The notes beneath the pieces are model-generated. The model made no database searches. It was not told the DNA's origin and saw nothing but the letters and a program-made list of their open reading frames with translations. Below, in pieces: positions 5,382 to 12,886 of a DNA stretch of 12,886 nt. Source of the stretch: CAADGY01 sp035714225 (GTDB taxonomy: Bacteria > Acidobacteriota > Terriglobia > Bryobacterales > Bryobacteraceae); the NCBI GenBank assembly GCA_035714225.1, contig DASTMK010000429.1:1-12886 (forward strand), read 5' to 3'. Within the stretch, counting starts at the first letter, position 1, and the number at the start of each line of letters is the position of its first letter. A program made the position numbers and the translations under genes.

Positions 5382-7818
5382 GCGCTGGAATCGGAGTAAG
5401 GACCTGTACGCGGCTACGCTCAGGATCGAGCCAGGGCAGAGACGAGCATTCCTTGCTCATGCCTGCGGAACCGACCAGAGCCTCCGGCGTGAACTCAATA
5501 CCCTGCTCGATTATGAGTCTCGTGCCCGCAACTTCTTAGAGCTACCCGCCGTAGACGTCAGGGCCAAGTTTCGCTCCGGCCCAACCGATGCTCCCGATAT
5601 CGTTGGGACGTCACTAGGCCACTATCAGGTGCTCGAGAAAGCCGGTACGGGAGGAATGGGTGTGGTCTACCGTGCCTACGACCGGCAACTCGAGCGTGAT
5701 GTGGCAATCAAGCTCCTGGCGGGCGAGCCGGAAACGACTTCCCGCATGCGGCTTCTGGATGAGGCTCGCGCGGCCGCGAGACTGGCTCATCCGGGTATTT
5801 GCGCCGTATACGGCGTAACCTCGGCAAACGGACACGCCTGCATCGTCATGGAATTCGTCCCCGGCGAACCTCTGGCCGATTTGCTAAAGAACGGACCGTT
5901 AGGCACGGATGAAGTGATCCGGTTCGGAGGTCAACTCGCCGAAGCCTTGGCACACGCTCATGAACGTGGCGTGATACACGGGGACATAAAGAGTGCAAAC
6001 ATCCTCGTCACACCGGAACGGCGGATCAAGATTCTCGATTTCGGTCTAGCGCGGCGGATGCGTCCGGCGACGTCACCAACTCCCGGCCCAGCCTTCCCGA
6101 TGGGTGCGCTGGCCGGCACAGTTGCCTATATGGCGCCGGAACTGCTCCTCGGCCGGGAACCCGATGTCCACAGTGATATCTGGTCGCTCGGAGTCGTACT
6201 GTATGAGATGGCGGCGGGGTTTCGGCCTTTCTCCGGGCCCGGCACTCTCGAAGTATGCTCGACGATTTTGAATTCGCCGCACCAACCGCTGCCCGGCCGC
6301 GTACCAGAACCGCTCCGGAGCGTGATCGAGCGATGTCTCGCCAAGGAACCCGAGCGGCGCTTTCAACACGCGCTCGAACTGGGATCCGAACTGCACACCG
6401 TCCCGTGGCGTGCGGCGGTGACGCGAGCTTTGTCCAGAAAGATCGCGGTGTTGCCATTCGAGAATCTCCCGGTCGGCGGTGCGACCGGGCATCTGGCGCA
6501 GGGAATTCACGATGCCGTGATCACAGACCTCTACCGATTGAGCGGCTTGCGGGTGATCGCGCGGCATTCCTCGATGGCCCTCGGGAAAGAGCATTTGAGC
6601 CGGGTTCCAGCGCGGCTGAATGGGGTCGATGGCGTCATGACCGGCACGATCTCGATAGCAGGTGACACTATTGAATTGAGTATCCAGCTTGCAGATGCAA
6701 CGAGTGGTGAGATCGTGTGGGCGAATCGATACAACAGCTTACTGGCCGATACTGCGCGGGTACGTAAGGACATCGTTGCCAGAGTGTGCGAGGCAATGCG
6801 CCTGCAATGCGATGCCCAGCAGGCGCAGGCCGGAATCACGCGGGTCAAGCCCGAAACGTCCGCTCTTTACATGAAAGCGAGATTCTTCCTTAACAAGCTG
6901 ACTCCGGACGGCTTGGCGAAAGGTCTGGCCTATCTGAGAACCGCCGTTGAGGCAGACCCCGGCGAACCTCTTGTTCACGCGGGGTTGGCCCTCGCCTACG
7001 TTCTCATCGCTCATCAGGCGTCCGTCAGGCTTGTAGGCGATCCGTTCGAACTGGCAAAGCCGTATGCGGCAAAGGCCATCCATCTGAATCCTCAGCTTCC
7101 GGAAGCCCATCAGGCGCTTGCGGAGATCAGAACTTACCTGGATTGGGACTTCGCCGCAGCGGAACATGAGTACCGGACGGCGCTCGCTCTCAGCAATGAC
7201 AACCTCGCCGAAGCCCACGCGCACTACTCCTGGTATCTCATGCTCGCTGGCCGCGAGAGCGAGCAGATGGCCCATATGAAGATGGCGCAGGAACTCGATC
7301 CTCTGAACCCCGTATATCACGTTTGGATGGGCCAGCACTACGCGATCGCGGGAAGATGGACCGACGTAACGCCGGAGGCCCAAGCCGCATTGGAGATCAA
7401 TCCGGGAACGCCGGATGCGTTAGTGTTGCTTGGTCACGCATACCTGCAAAGGGGGATGATCGCAGAGGGGATCGAGTGTCAGGAGCAGGCTGCGGCAATC
7501 GATCTTCGGCTCAGCACGTACGCGCTCGCGGCCACGTATGCAAGGATTGGCCGGGCCGATGACGCTCGCCGGATCGCGGCAGAACTACGCAAGAACCCAG
7601 ACCATTGGAATGCATACGGACTTGCCTCTATTTACGCGGCGTTGAACGACGCCGATGAGGCGCTGTTCTGGCTGGAACGGATGTACGCATCGCGGCACAT
7701 GTATACTCCCTGGGTAAGGATAGCGCCGGAATGGGCATCGTTACGGGACGATGCTCGATTTCAGAAATTGGCGCACCGTCTGCCAGTTCCGATCGGGGTC
7801 ACATGGCCTGATCAATGA
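5371..7818 (+). CDS. Soluble Ser/Thr protein kinase with TolB-like and TPR domains
   Basis: An 815-residue protein. Residues 1-80 are a helical leader common in sigma-linked acidobacterial kinases. The kinase domain (about 85-345) shows the glycine loop GTGGMGVV (92-99), lysine K114 in VAIK, the catalytic loop HGDIKSAN (203-210, base D205), DFG (223-225), APE (255-257) and DIWSLGVVLYE. The usual Arg before the catalytic Asp is Gly, so it is a non-RD kinase. Residues about 356-485 (starting KIAVLPFEN) resemble the TolB/FlgO-like domain seen before TPRs in adenylate cyclase and kinase proteins, and about 495-800 form TPR-like helical pairs (for example HAGLALAY, PEAHQALAEIR, LVLLGHAYLQRG). I see no membrane helix, so it is probably cytoplasmic. 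The GTG start has GGAG seven bases upstream and overlaps the sigma gene by 11 bases. A role in controlling that sigma factor is inferred from position. Confidence 0.93.
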   Translation: MEDERWNRSKDLYAATLRIEPGQRRAFLAHACGTDQSLRRELNTLLDYESRARNFLELPAVDVRAKFRSGPTDAPDIVGTSLGHYQVLEKAGTGGMGVVYRAYDRQLERDVAIKLLAGEPETTSRMRLLDEARAAARLAHPGICAVYGVTSANGHACIVMEFVPGEPLADLLKNGPLGTDEVIRFGGQLAEALAHAHERGVIHGDIKSANILVTPERRIKILDFGLARRMRPATSPTPGPAFPMGALAGTVAYMAPELLLGREPDVHSDIWSLGVVLYEMAAGFRPFSGPGTLEVCSTILNSPHQPLPGRVPEPLRSVIERCLAKEPERRFQHALELGSELHTVPWRAAVTRALSRKIAVLPFENLPVGGATGHLAQGIHDAVITDLYRLSGLRVIARHSSMALGKEHLSRVPARLNGVDGVMTGTISIAGDTIELSIQLADATSGEIVWANRYNSLLADTARVRKDIVARVCEAMRLQCDAQQAQAGITRVKPETSALYMKARFFLNKLTPDGLAKGLAYLRTAVEADPGEPLVHAGLALAYVLIAHQASVRLVGDPFELAKPYAAKAIHLNPQLPEAHQALAEIRTYLDWDFAAAEHEYRTALALSNDNLAEAHAHYSWYLMLAGRESEQMAHMKMAQELDPLNPVYHVWMGQHYAIAGRWTDVTPEAQAALEINPGTPDALVLLGHAYLQRGMIAEGIECQEQAAAIDLRLSTYALAATYARIGRADDARRIAAELRKNPDHWNAYGLASIYAALNDADEALFWLERMYASRHMYTPWVRIAPEWASLRDDARFQKLAHRLPVPIGVTWPDQ

Positions 7819-7829
7819 CGAACGTGGAA

Positions 7830-7844
7830 TGTGCATAGCGCACA
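7830..7844. terminator. Weak stem-loop between convergent genes
   Basis: The two operons converge with only 51 bases between stop codons. A five-base stem TGTGC/GCACA (7830-7834, 7840-7844) with a five-base loop lies there, but no T-run follows on either strand. It may help end transcription from both sides, though it is far from a standard intrinsic terminator. Confidence 0.2.
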
Positions 7845-7869
7845 AGCACAGGGTCGCAATGTTTCGCTA

Positions 7870-9279
7870 CTAGTTCGCCGTCAGCCGCAAGGCGATGTCT
7901 TCGGAATACTCCGGCGAATCCAGGGTTGTTTTTCCTCCGGGGTGCCGCAGTGTGCTCGACTTCTCTACCTTGGCCGATTTCGGATTCACCCACATCATGT
8001 GATAGGTCCCCGCGGGGAGTTCGAGTTCCAGCGCCAGTTGGTGCGGGGTGGCGTCAACCTGGTAGCGCGGCTTGGCGTCTTTCACAACGCGCCCGTGATG
8101 GATATAGACGGCATAGGATTTTCCCGGCTCCACCAGCGCCTGAAAAGAAGCATTTTCCGGCAATCCTCCCGCTAAAATGCTGCGGTCGGGCTTCATGTGT
8201 ATGAAGTCGATACGATCCATAAAGTCATGCAGGTTTCGCAGGTACCGGCGCAAACGGGTGCTCCCACCGCCGGGCTGAGCCGAAGGATATTGAAAGGTCC
8301 CATCTTCGCTGCCCGCCGCGAAGGAGTAATCCAGATTGTTATAGAGCGCACCTCCGGCCAGAAGGAACTCCCAACCCTGAATCCGGTAAGTGTCATCTTC
8401 CACTCCGTCAAAGCCGGTTTCATTGTTGCCGATGGCTTTGTTCAGGCTGTAATTCATCGCCACGCTTTCGGGCGGCCGCGAATAGTGAAAGTTGAAGATA
8501 GAGACGAGAGGATTGGGGTTTTCAATCTTCCTGGAGCCGTTCGCGATGTTCTGGGCGATTAAGTGCCGCTTGGGCAGCGTCTTTTCCGTTTCGGCGATCA
8601 CACCGGCGATGTGCGCCTGCCATTCCAGGGTCACGCCGCCGAAGTACGGTTCGTTGCAGATCTCGTAGTAGAGGTTGTCGAACCCGTTCAACTCGGTGAC
8701 GATCTTCTTCACCATTGCCTCCTGCACCTTCACCAATCCGGGATGACGGAGAGTGAGAACCTCTTCCCGCCCTACGTTTCCGAGGTCGTTGATGTTGTTG
8801 CGGGCATTGAGCGGGCTCACCTCCCACATTTCGTCTTTGTAGTACGGGCAGAAAAGCACCAGTTCCACCACCACATCGTGATCGTTCGCTTTCCGCAAGA
8901 AATCCTTCAGCCGCGCGAAATACGCCTGGTCCCATTTCGTCAGGTCGAACTTGTCTCCCGCGCGCTGCCACGGCGAAATGAACCGGCTCGGCTTGGGTGC
9001 CAGGGTGTTGGAGGCGATCTGGAACGAACCGGGGACTTCGCTATACACACCGGTAAACGTCCGCGTCAGATTCAGGCGGTCGCGGTTCAAAGTCTCCAGG
9101 TATCGGGTGTAATTGAAATCGAGATTCAGCACTGCTCCATAGTGTTCTCCGGATGTGATTAAAACGGCCGGCTTGCCGCGAAAAAGAAAGTAGTGAGGAT
9201 TCTCCGGATGGAGGCGGAGGGGTTCCGCCACCAGGGCGGCAAGGGAAACCACTCCTGTGAGCAAGAGCCGTGCAATCAC
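7870..9279 (-). CDS. Secreted cellulase-like (clan GH-A) glycoside hydrolase
   Basis: A 469-residue exported protein. Residues 1-18 (MIARLLLTGVVSLAALVA) form a signal peptide with cleavage likely before EPLRL. A TIM-barrel domain (about 25-345) begins HPENPHYFLFRGKPAVLITS and carries two candidate catalytic glutamates: E210 in the NEP motif (YYEICNEPYFGG, acid/base) and E287 in IGNNETGFDG (nucleophile). The C-terminal part (about 375-469) looks like a small beta-sandwich with AVYIHHGR and LELPAGTYHMMWVNP, similar to the so-called putative collagen-binding domain of such hydrolases. The substrate is not predictable; plant or microbial polysaccharide is a guess. The frame extends 27 codons upstream, but the GTG at 9279 has AGGAGG five bases ahead, gives the signal peptide at once, and overlaps the upstream nuclease stop as GTGA, so I choose it. 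It is last in its operon. Confidence 0.88.
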   Translation of the reverse strand: MIARLLLTGVVSLAALVAEPLRLHPENPHYFLFRGKPAVLITSGEHYGAVLNLDFNYTRYLETLNRDRLNLTRTFTGVYSEVPGSFQIASNTLAPKPSRFISPWQRAGDKFDLTKWDQAYFARLKDFLRKANDHDVVVELVLFCPYYKDEMWEVSPLNARNNINDLGNVGREEVLTLRHPGLVKVQEAMVKKIVTELNGFDNLYYEICNEPYFGGVTLEWQAHIAGVIAETEKTLPKRHLIAQNIANGSRKIENPNPLVSIFNFHYSRPPESVAMNYSLNKAIGNNETGFDGVEDDTYRIQGWEFLLAGGALYNNLDYSFAAGSEDGTFQYPSAQPGGGSTRLRRYLRNLHDFMDRIDFIHMKPDRSILAGGLPENASFQALVEPGKSYAVYIHHGRVVKDAKPRYQVDATPHQLALELELPAGTYHMMWVNPKSAKVEKSSTLRHPGGKTTLDSPEYSEDIALRLTAN

Positions 9280-10529
9280 AATAACCTCCTGGTGCGCGGT
9301 ACGGCGAGGCGCCGGGCAAGCCGCTGCTCGCGATGCCGCAGGGGGTTCGAATCTTCGCACGCGAGCGCCGCCCGGGTCATCTCCAGAGCCATCGTGTAGT
9401 TCCGCTCCCGGTGTTCATAATACTTCGCCAGATCCTCCAGCGCGGCGACGCGGAAAGGATTGCGGCAGGCCGACAGTTCGGTAAGCACCGCAATGGCAGC
9501 GTCCATGCGTCCGAGTTTTCTCTCCAGTTGTGCCACTTCCCATAGCGTCCGGAATAACAGGTCGTCGGGCAGCCCGGCATCCACGGCGCGTCGGAACAGC
9601 AGGAGCGCGTCTTCCATCCGGCCGCATTTCCGCAGCCAGCGCCCGATCCCCACCATTTCCGGTCCGCGCCTCAGGCGTGCCTCGGCCGGGGAGCGAAACG
9701 CCCACGGCACAATCGCACACAAACAGGCCAGGGTCAGAATATCGATGGCATTGTGGTGAAAAATCGGCGCTACGCGAAAGGCCTCACGGCGCCGCAGATA
9801 CTCAAAGTAGACGTACGGAATCATCTCGCCCGGGAGATCCCCCTCGCGCTCCACTCCCAGCACCTGGTTTTCGAGATCCACCAGGCGGCAGCTTTCGAAT
9901 TGAAGCTTCCACAAGCGGCGCGCCCCGTACAGCAGATCGACGTGCCCCATGTGGTCGAATGGCGACCTTCGCCGCGACATGCGGTAGCGGGTTTCGAGCA
10001 GGGGCTGATCATACGCTCTTCCGTTGTACGTCACCAGCACCGAAAACTCCGACAGGTACCGTTCGAGTGCGAACAACAGGCTGGCTTCTTCGGCGTAATC
10101 CCTCATGAAGAACTGCCGCAGGTGAAACCCTTCCGCGGTGATCCGGCCCACGCCGATGAGAAACGCGTATGTGCCCGACCCGCCGGCGAGGCCGGTCGTT
10201 TCCGTATCCAGAAAGGCCCAGTGGTGCGGAGCAGCCGGGTCCACGGCGCGCCCAGTCAGCTCGTCGAACAGGTCCGGAGGCAAATCGTTCAAATCCGATA
10301 TGCCGATGCTGCCGTGCCGGCGGTGGCGCTCCCAAACCCGCTCGGTTTCAAAGTGACGGCCATGCGGGGTTTCCACCTCCTGGCCGCTCAGCCAGTGTTC
10401 GATGGAATAGCGCTCCGGAAGCCGCCGCTCCGGGGCCGGTGACTGCGGCCGGGCCGTGGCGCCCGCATATTTCCGGTCTATGCGTGCAATGCGGCGGCGC
10501 AACTGCTGGAGTTGATCCTGGAGATCCAT
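9276..10529 (-). CDS. YprB-like RNase H-fold exonuclease with C-terminal TPR-like region
   Basis: A 417-residue protein resembling Bacillus YprB (RNase_H_2 domain), a predicted DEDD-type 3'-5' exonuclease of the cytoplasm. The nuclease domain (about 103-275) shows the acidic motifs in order: FLDTETTGL (106-114, D108 and E110), TYNGRAYDQPLLETR (167-181, D174), then HHNAIDILTL (258-267, H259 and D263). Residues about 290-400 are alpha-helical with TPR character (MEDALLLFRRAVDAGL, LAKYYEHRERNYTMALEMTR), as in YprB. The N-terminal 40 residues are basic and may bind nucleic acid or partners. The length fits the family. The ATG at 10529 has no strong Shine-Dalgarno; only an A-rich stretch precedes it. 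It follows the ABC-F gene by 34 bases and overlaps the hydrolase by four. The helicase partner (YprA) sometimes found beside YprB is absent here. Activity is inferred. Confidence 0.88.
   Translation of the reverse strand: MDLQDQLQQLRRRIARIDRKYAGATARPQSPAPERRLPERYSIEHWLSGQEVETPHGRHFETERVWERHRRHGSIGISDLNDLPPDLFDELTGRAVDPAAPHHWAFLDTETTGLAGGSGTYAFLIGVGRITAEGFHLRQFFMRDYAEEASLLFALERYLSEFSVLVTYNGRAYDQPLLETRYRMSRRRSPFDHMGHVDLLYGARRLWKLQFESCRLVDLENQVLGVEREGDLPGEMIPYVYFEYLRRREAFRVAPIFHHNAIDILTLACLCAIVPWAFRSPAEARLRRGPEMVGIGRWLRKCGRMEDALLLFRRAVDAGLPDDLLFRTLWEVAQLERKLGRMDAAIAVLTELSACRNPFRVAALEDLAKYYEHRERNYTMALEMTRAALACEDSNPLRHREQRLARRLAVPRTRRLL
9285..9290 (-). promoter_or_regulatory. Consensus ribosome binding site deciding the hydrolase start
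   Basis: AGGAGG on the minus strand lies five bases before the GTG at 9279, inside the last codons of the nuclease gene. It is one of the best Shine-Dalgarno sequences in the window and rules out the longer start at 9360. Confidence 0.75.
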
Positions 10530-10563
10530 CTGGCGGATTCGCTTTTTCTTTGCCCCAATGATA

Positions 10564-12486
10564 TCACGCCGGCGAATTCTCCTGGATCTGTGCGCTGACG
10601 CTCTCCCACTCCTGCATTAGGGACTCGAGTTCCGCCCGCCTGGACTCGACCAGTTGCGTGAGCCGCAGCGTTTCCTCAACGCTGACAAAGACGGCAAGGG
10701 AGGCTTCGGATTCCGCGATTTCGGCTTCCGCACGGCTGATGCGTTCTTCCAGGGAACCGCACTGCTCCTGCAATTGCCGCAGCCGGATGGGATTCAGGCG
10801 TTTTTGCTTCGCGCCGTCCGGTTCCGGCGAAGCTGCCTGTGCGAGTTCTTCTTCCGCGGCGGAGGCGGGCGGCGGCTCGGCCTGCGCCTGCTTCCTCCAC
10901 TGATAGTCTTCGTAATTACCCGGGTATACACGCACCGCGCAATCGCCTACCTCGAAGACCCGTGTGGCGAGCTTATCGATGAAATAGCGGTCGTGCGAAA
11001 CGAAGATGACGGCTCCGGAATACTCCTGCAAGGCGTTCAGCAGCACATCCTTCGCTCTCAGGTCCAGGTGATTCGTCGGCTCGTCGAGCAGCAGGAAATT
11101 CGAGGGGCTCAACAGCATTCGCGCCAGCGCGTAGCGGTTGCGTTCGCCTCCGGAGAGCACGCCGATCGGTTTGAAGACGTCATCTTCGGAGAACAGAAAG
11201 CAGCCCAGCAGGTTCCGGAGTTCCGTCTGCGTGGAGCGCTGCGCGATGGCCGATAGATCGTCCAGCATGCGCGCCGCCGGGTCGAGCTCCTTGTATTGAT
11301 CCTGCGCGAAGTAATCCGGCTCCACGTTATGCCCGAGGCGGTACTCGCCGCTGGTCAAGGGCTCGATCCCGGCCAGCAGCTTGATCAACGTTGATTTACC
11401 CGCGCCATTGACGCCCACCAGCGCGATGCGGTCCCCACGCTCGACGATGAAGCTCACATCCCGGAAAACGTCGACACCCGGGTAGCTCTTGGCGACGCCG
11501 ATGAACTCGGCCACTACGCGCCCGCTCGCCTTGGGTTGTGGAAAGCGGAAGTGAATCGTCTTTTCTTCCGGCGGGATCTCTATGCGTTCAATGCGGTCGA
11601 GTTCTTTGATTCGGCTCTGCACCTGCTTCGCTTTGGTGGCCTGGTAGCGGAAACGGTTGATGAAGGTTTCAAGATGATGGATTTTCTCCTGCTGATTTTT
11701 CCACGCCGCTTCCAGTTGCGCGCGCCGCTCCGCTTTCTGCGAAAGGTACTTGTCGTAATTGCCCGTGTAGAAGTAGACCTGCTTGTTCCAGATCTCAGCG
11801 ATCTTCGCGACGGTCACATCCAGGAAATAACGGTCGTGCGAAATCAGCACGAACGCGCCGGGGTACGACAGCAGATATTGTTCGAGCCAGTTGCGCGCTT
11901 CGAGATCGAGATGGTTCGTGGGCTCGTCCAGCAGAAGCAGATCCGGTTTTTCGAGCAGAAGCTTGGCGAGGGCAATCCGCATTTGCCAGCCGCCGGAAAA
12001 CTCCTCGGTGCGCCTGCGCCAATCCCGCTTCAAAAAACCGAGCCCGTTCAGCACAATCCCGGCCTGGGCCTCGATGGAATATCCGTCGCGCGCGCGAAAC
12101 TCGCTTTCGATGTTGTGGAAACGCTCCGCCACCTGGCGGTATTCGGCGCTCGCCGGGTCGATTTCGGCCATTCGCTGCATCAGTGCCTCCATCTCCTCCT
12201 CGATGTCGCGGAGATTGGAGAACACTGACATGCACTCGGCAAACACGCTACGCCCGGATAGCGTCAGCCCGTCCTGCGGCAGATAGCCGGTAGTGAGACC
12301 GCGCATCACCGTGATCGATCCCGAGTCGAGCGATTCGATGCCTCCGAGCATTTTAAGAAGCGTGGACTTGCCCGTGCCGTTGGCGCCAACGAGCCCGACG
12401 CGGTCGCGGTTGCCGATCAGCCAGTCGAGGCCTTCAAAAAGTGTCTTAGGTCCGAAACGCTTGCCCGCCGCGGAAAGCTGGATCAT
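10564..12486 (-). CDS. ABC-F family ATP-binding protein (Uup/YfmR-like ribosome-associated ATPase)
   Basis: A 640-residue soluble protein with two ABC ATPase domains and no membrane segment, as in ABC-F factors that bind the ribosomal E site and relieve stalled translation. Domain 1 has Walker A GANGTGKST (34-42), signature FSGGW (163-167) and Walker B LLLLDEPTNHLDL (183-195). The charged linker (about 240-320; AAWKNQQEKIHHLETFINRF, KAKQVQSRIKELDRI) is the ABC-F P-site tRNA interaction motif. Domain 2 has GVNGAGKST (358-366), LSGGE (444-448) and LLLDEPTNHLDL (465-476). A P/A/E-rich segment (about 535-560) leads to a C-terminal coiled coil (about 565-636) as in Uup and YfmR. Both glutamates after the Walker B Asp (E188, E469) are present, so both sites should be active. 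The ATG at 12486 is preceded by AGGGA. It follows the deacylase by six bases. Antibiotic resistance is not indicated. Confidence 0.95.
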   Translation of the reverse strand: MIQLSAAGKRFGPKTLFEGLDWLIGNRDRVGLVGANGTGKSTLLKMLGGIESLDSGSITVMRGLTTGYLPQDGLTLSGRSVFAECMSVFSNLRDIEEEMEALMQRMAEIDPASAEYRQVAERFHNIESEFRARDGYSIEAQAGIVLNGLGFLKRDWRRRTEEFSGGWQMRIALAKLLLEKPDLLLLDEPTNHLDLEARNWLEQYLLSYPGAFVLISHDRYFLDVTVAKIAEIWNKQVYFYTGNYDKYLSQKAERRAQLEAAWKNQQEKIHHLETFINRFRYQATKAKQVQSRIKELDRIERIEIPPEEKTIHFRFPQPKASGRVVAEFIGVAKSYPGVDVFRDVSFIVERGDRIALVGVNGAGKSTLIKLLAGIEPLTSGEYRLGHNVEPDYFAQDQYKELDPAARMLDDLSAIAQRSTQTELRNLLGCFLFSEDDVFKPIGVLSGGERNRYALARMLLSPSNFLLLDEPTNHLDLRAKDVLLNALQEYSGAVIFVSHDRYFIDKLATRVFEVGDCAVRVYPGNYEDYQWRKQAQAEPPPASAAEEELAQAASPEPDGAKQKRLNPIRLRQLQEQCGSLEERISRAEAEIAESEASLAVFVSVEETLRLTQLVESRRAELESLMQEWESVSAQIQENSPA

Positions 12487-12492
12487 CGTTCC

Positions 12493-12886
12493 CTACTGCC
12501 TTCGGAGCACGTGTCCAGGGAGCGTGCCGGTCGGCTGCGACTGATCGACAACCGGTATTCCGTTGACGAGCACCATCTCGAAGCCCTCTGAAAACTGGTG
12601 GGGCTCCTGGAACGTGGCCTTGTCCTGGACAGTGTCCGGATCGAAGAGGACCAGATCCGCCGCCATTCCTTCCAGGATCCGTCCCCTGTCGCGGAAGCCG
12701 AAGGTGCGTGCCGGCAACGACGTCATGCGGCGTATGGCGTCTTCGAGGGTAAGTACCTTTCGTACGCGAACGAACTCCGCCAGCACGCGCGCGTTGGTGC
12801 CATACGAGCGCGGATGCGGGACGCCGACGCCGGGTTCCTGCACACCGCCATCGCTGGCCACGGCGGTATTGGGGTATCGCAGGATA
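12493..12886 (-). CDS. N-acyl-D-amino-acid deacylase (amidohydrolase), C-terminal part, cut by window edge
   Basis: The frame is open through the right edge, so only about the last 130 residues of a roughly 500-residue enzyme are visible. D-aminoacylases of the amidohydrolase superfamily release D-amino acids or clear N-acyl-D-amino acids using a metal centre. Visible hallmarks are the metal-site motif VASDGG with the late catalytic Asp, HPRSYGTNARVL, RKVLTLEDAIRRMTSLPA, RDRGRILEGMAADLVLFDPD (the C-terminal beta-sandwich), the EPHQ segment, and LVNGIPVV near the end. The stop (TAG) is six bases before the ABC-F start on the same strand, so the two are probably co-transcribed. Most metal ligands lie outside the window, and a dipeptidase or another D-amidohydrolase of the same fold is possible. 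Confidence 0.85.
   Translation of the reverse strand, partial: ILRYPNTAVASDGGVQEPGVGVPHPRSYGTNARVLAEFVRVRKVLTLEDAIRRMTSLPARTFGFRDRGRILEGMAADLVLFDPDTVQDKATFQEPHQFSEGFEMVLVNGIPVVDQSQPTGTLPGHVLRRQ

Noticed and set aside
9280..9360. Longer start of the glycoside hydrolase
   Set aside because: It would put an R/A/P-rich extension ahead of the signal peptide; the GTG at 9279 has a consensus ribosome binding site and the GTGA overlap.
11536..12228. 230-codon plus-strand frame opposite the ABC-F gene
   Set aside because: Shadow of a highly conserved gene on the other strand; no motif of its own.
10564..12486. ABC-F protein as an antibiotic resistance determinant
   Set aside because: The C-terminal coiled coil and generic linker resemble housekeeping Uup/YfmR-like factors, and nothing nearby suggests a resistance or biosynthetic cluster.

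Overview
The window looks like chromosomal DNA of an Acidobacteriota bacterium, probably near the Solibacter/Bryobacter group. This is inferred from gene content, not from a marker gene. A PadR regulator coupled to an ADOP-type duplicated FtsX/MacB permease, and a short ECF sigma factor followed by a TPR-bearing Ser/Thr kinase, are both hallmarks of that phylum. The DNA is moderately GC-rich and GTG starts are common: PadR, toxin, kinase and glycoside hydrolase all use GTG.

Layout. Bases 1-635 hold no gene I can support, only several small stem-loops and one copy of a TTAAGTGAAC motif. Bases 636-3616 (minus) are a two-gene unit, PadR regulator then ADOP permease, overlapping by ATGA. Its promoter lies between the arms of a long inverted repeat that is probably the PadR operator. 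Bases 3845-4467 (minus) are a toxin-first type II toxin-antitoxin pair, a RelE/HigB-like toxin and a NadS/HigA-like HTH antitoxin, also overlapping by ATGA. A good -35/-10 pair there has a palindrome in its spacer, and transcription is predicted to start at or next to the toxin start codon. Bases 4468-4802 are a regulatory gap between divergent units, with a second, inverted copy of the TTAAGTGAAC motif and a strong sigma-70-like promoter for the next operon. Bases 4803-7818 (plus) encode the ECF sigma factor and a soluble kinase with TolB-like and TPR domains, overlapping by 11 bases.

From 7870 to the right edge all genes are on the minus strand and tightly packed, so they may form one operon. 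In transcription order these are the C-terminal part of an N-acyl-D-amino-acid deacylase (cut by the window edge), an ABC-F ATPase of translation, a YprB-like RNase H-fold exonuclease, and a secreted TIM-barrel glycoside hydrolase. The last two overlap by GTGA, which fixes the hydrolase start.

How the genes fit together. The left part is two self-regulated cassettes. The middle is a signalling module in which the kinase is expected to control, or be made together with, the sigma factor. The right part mixes information processing (ABC-F, nuclease) with amino-acid and glycan catabolism. I see no rRNA, tRNA, CRISPR array or intact transposase. No whole new system stands out; the best leads are the operator architectures, the sigma-kinase pair and the nuclease-hydrolase coupling.
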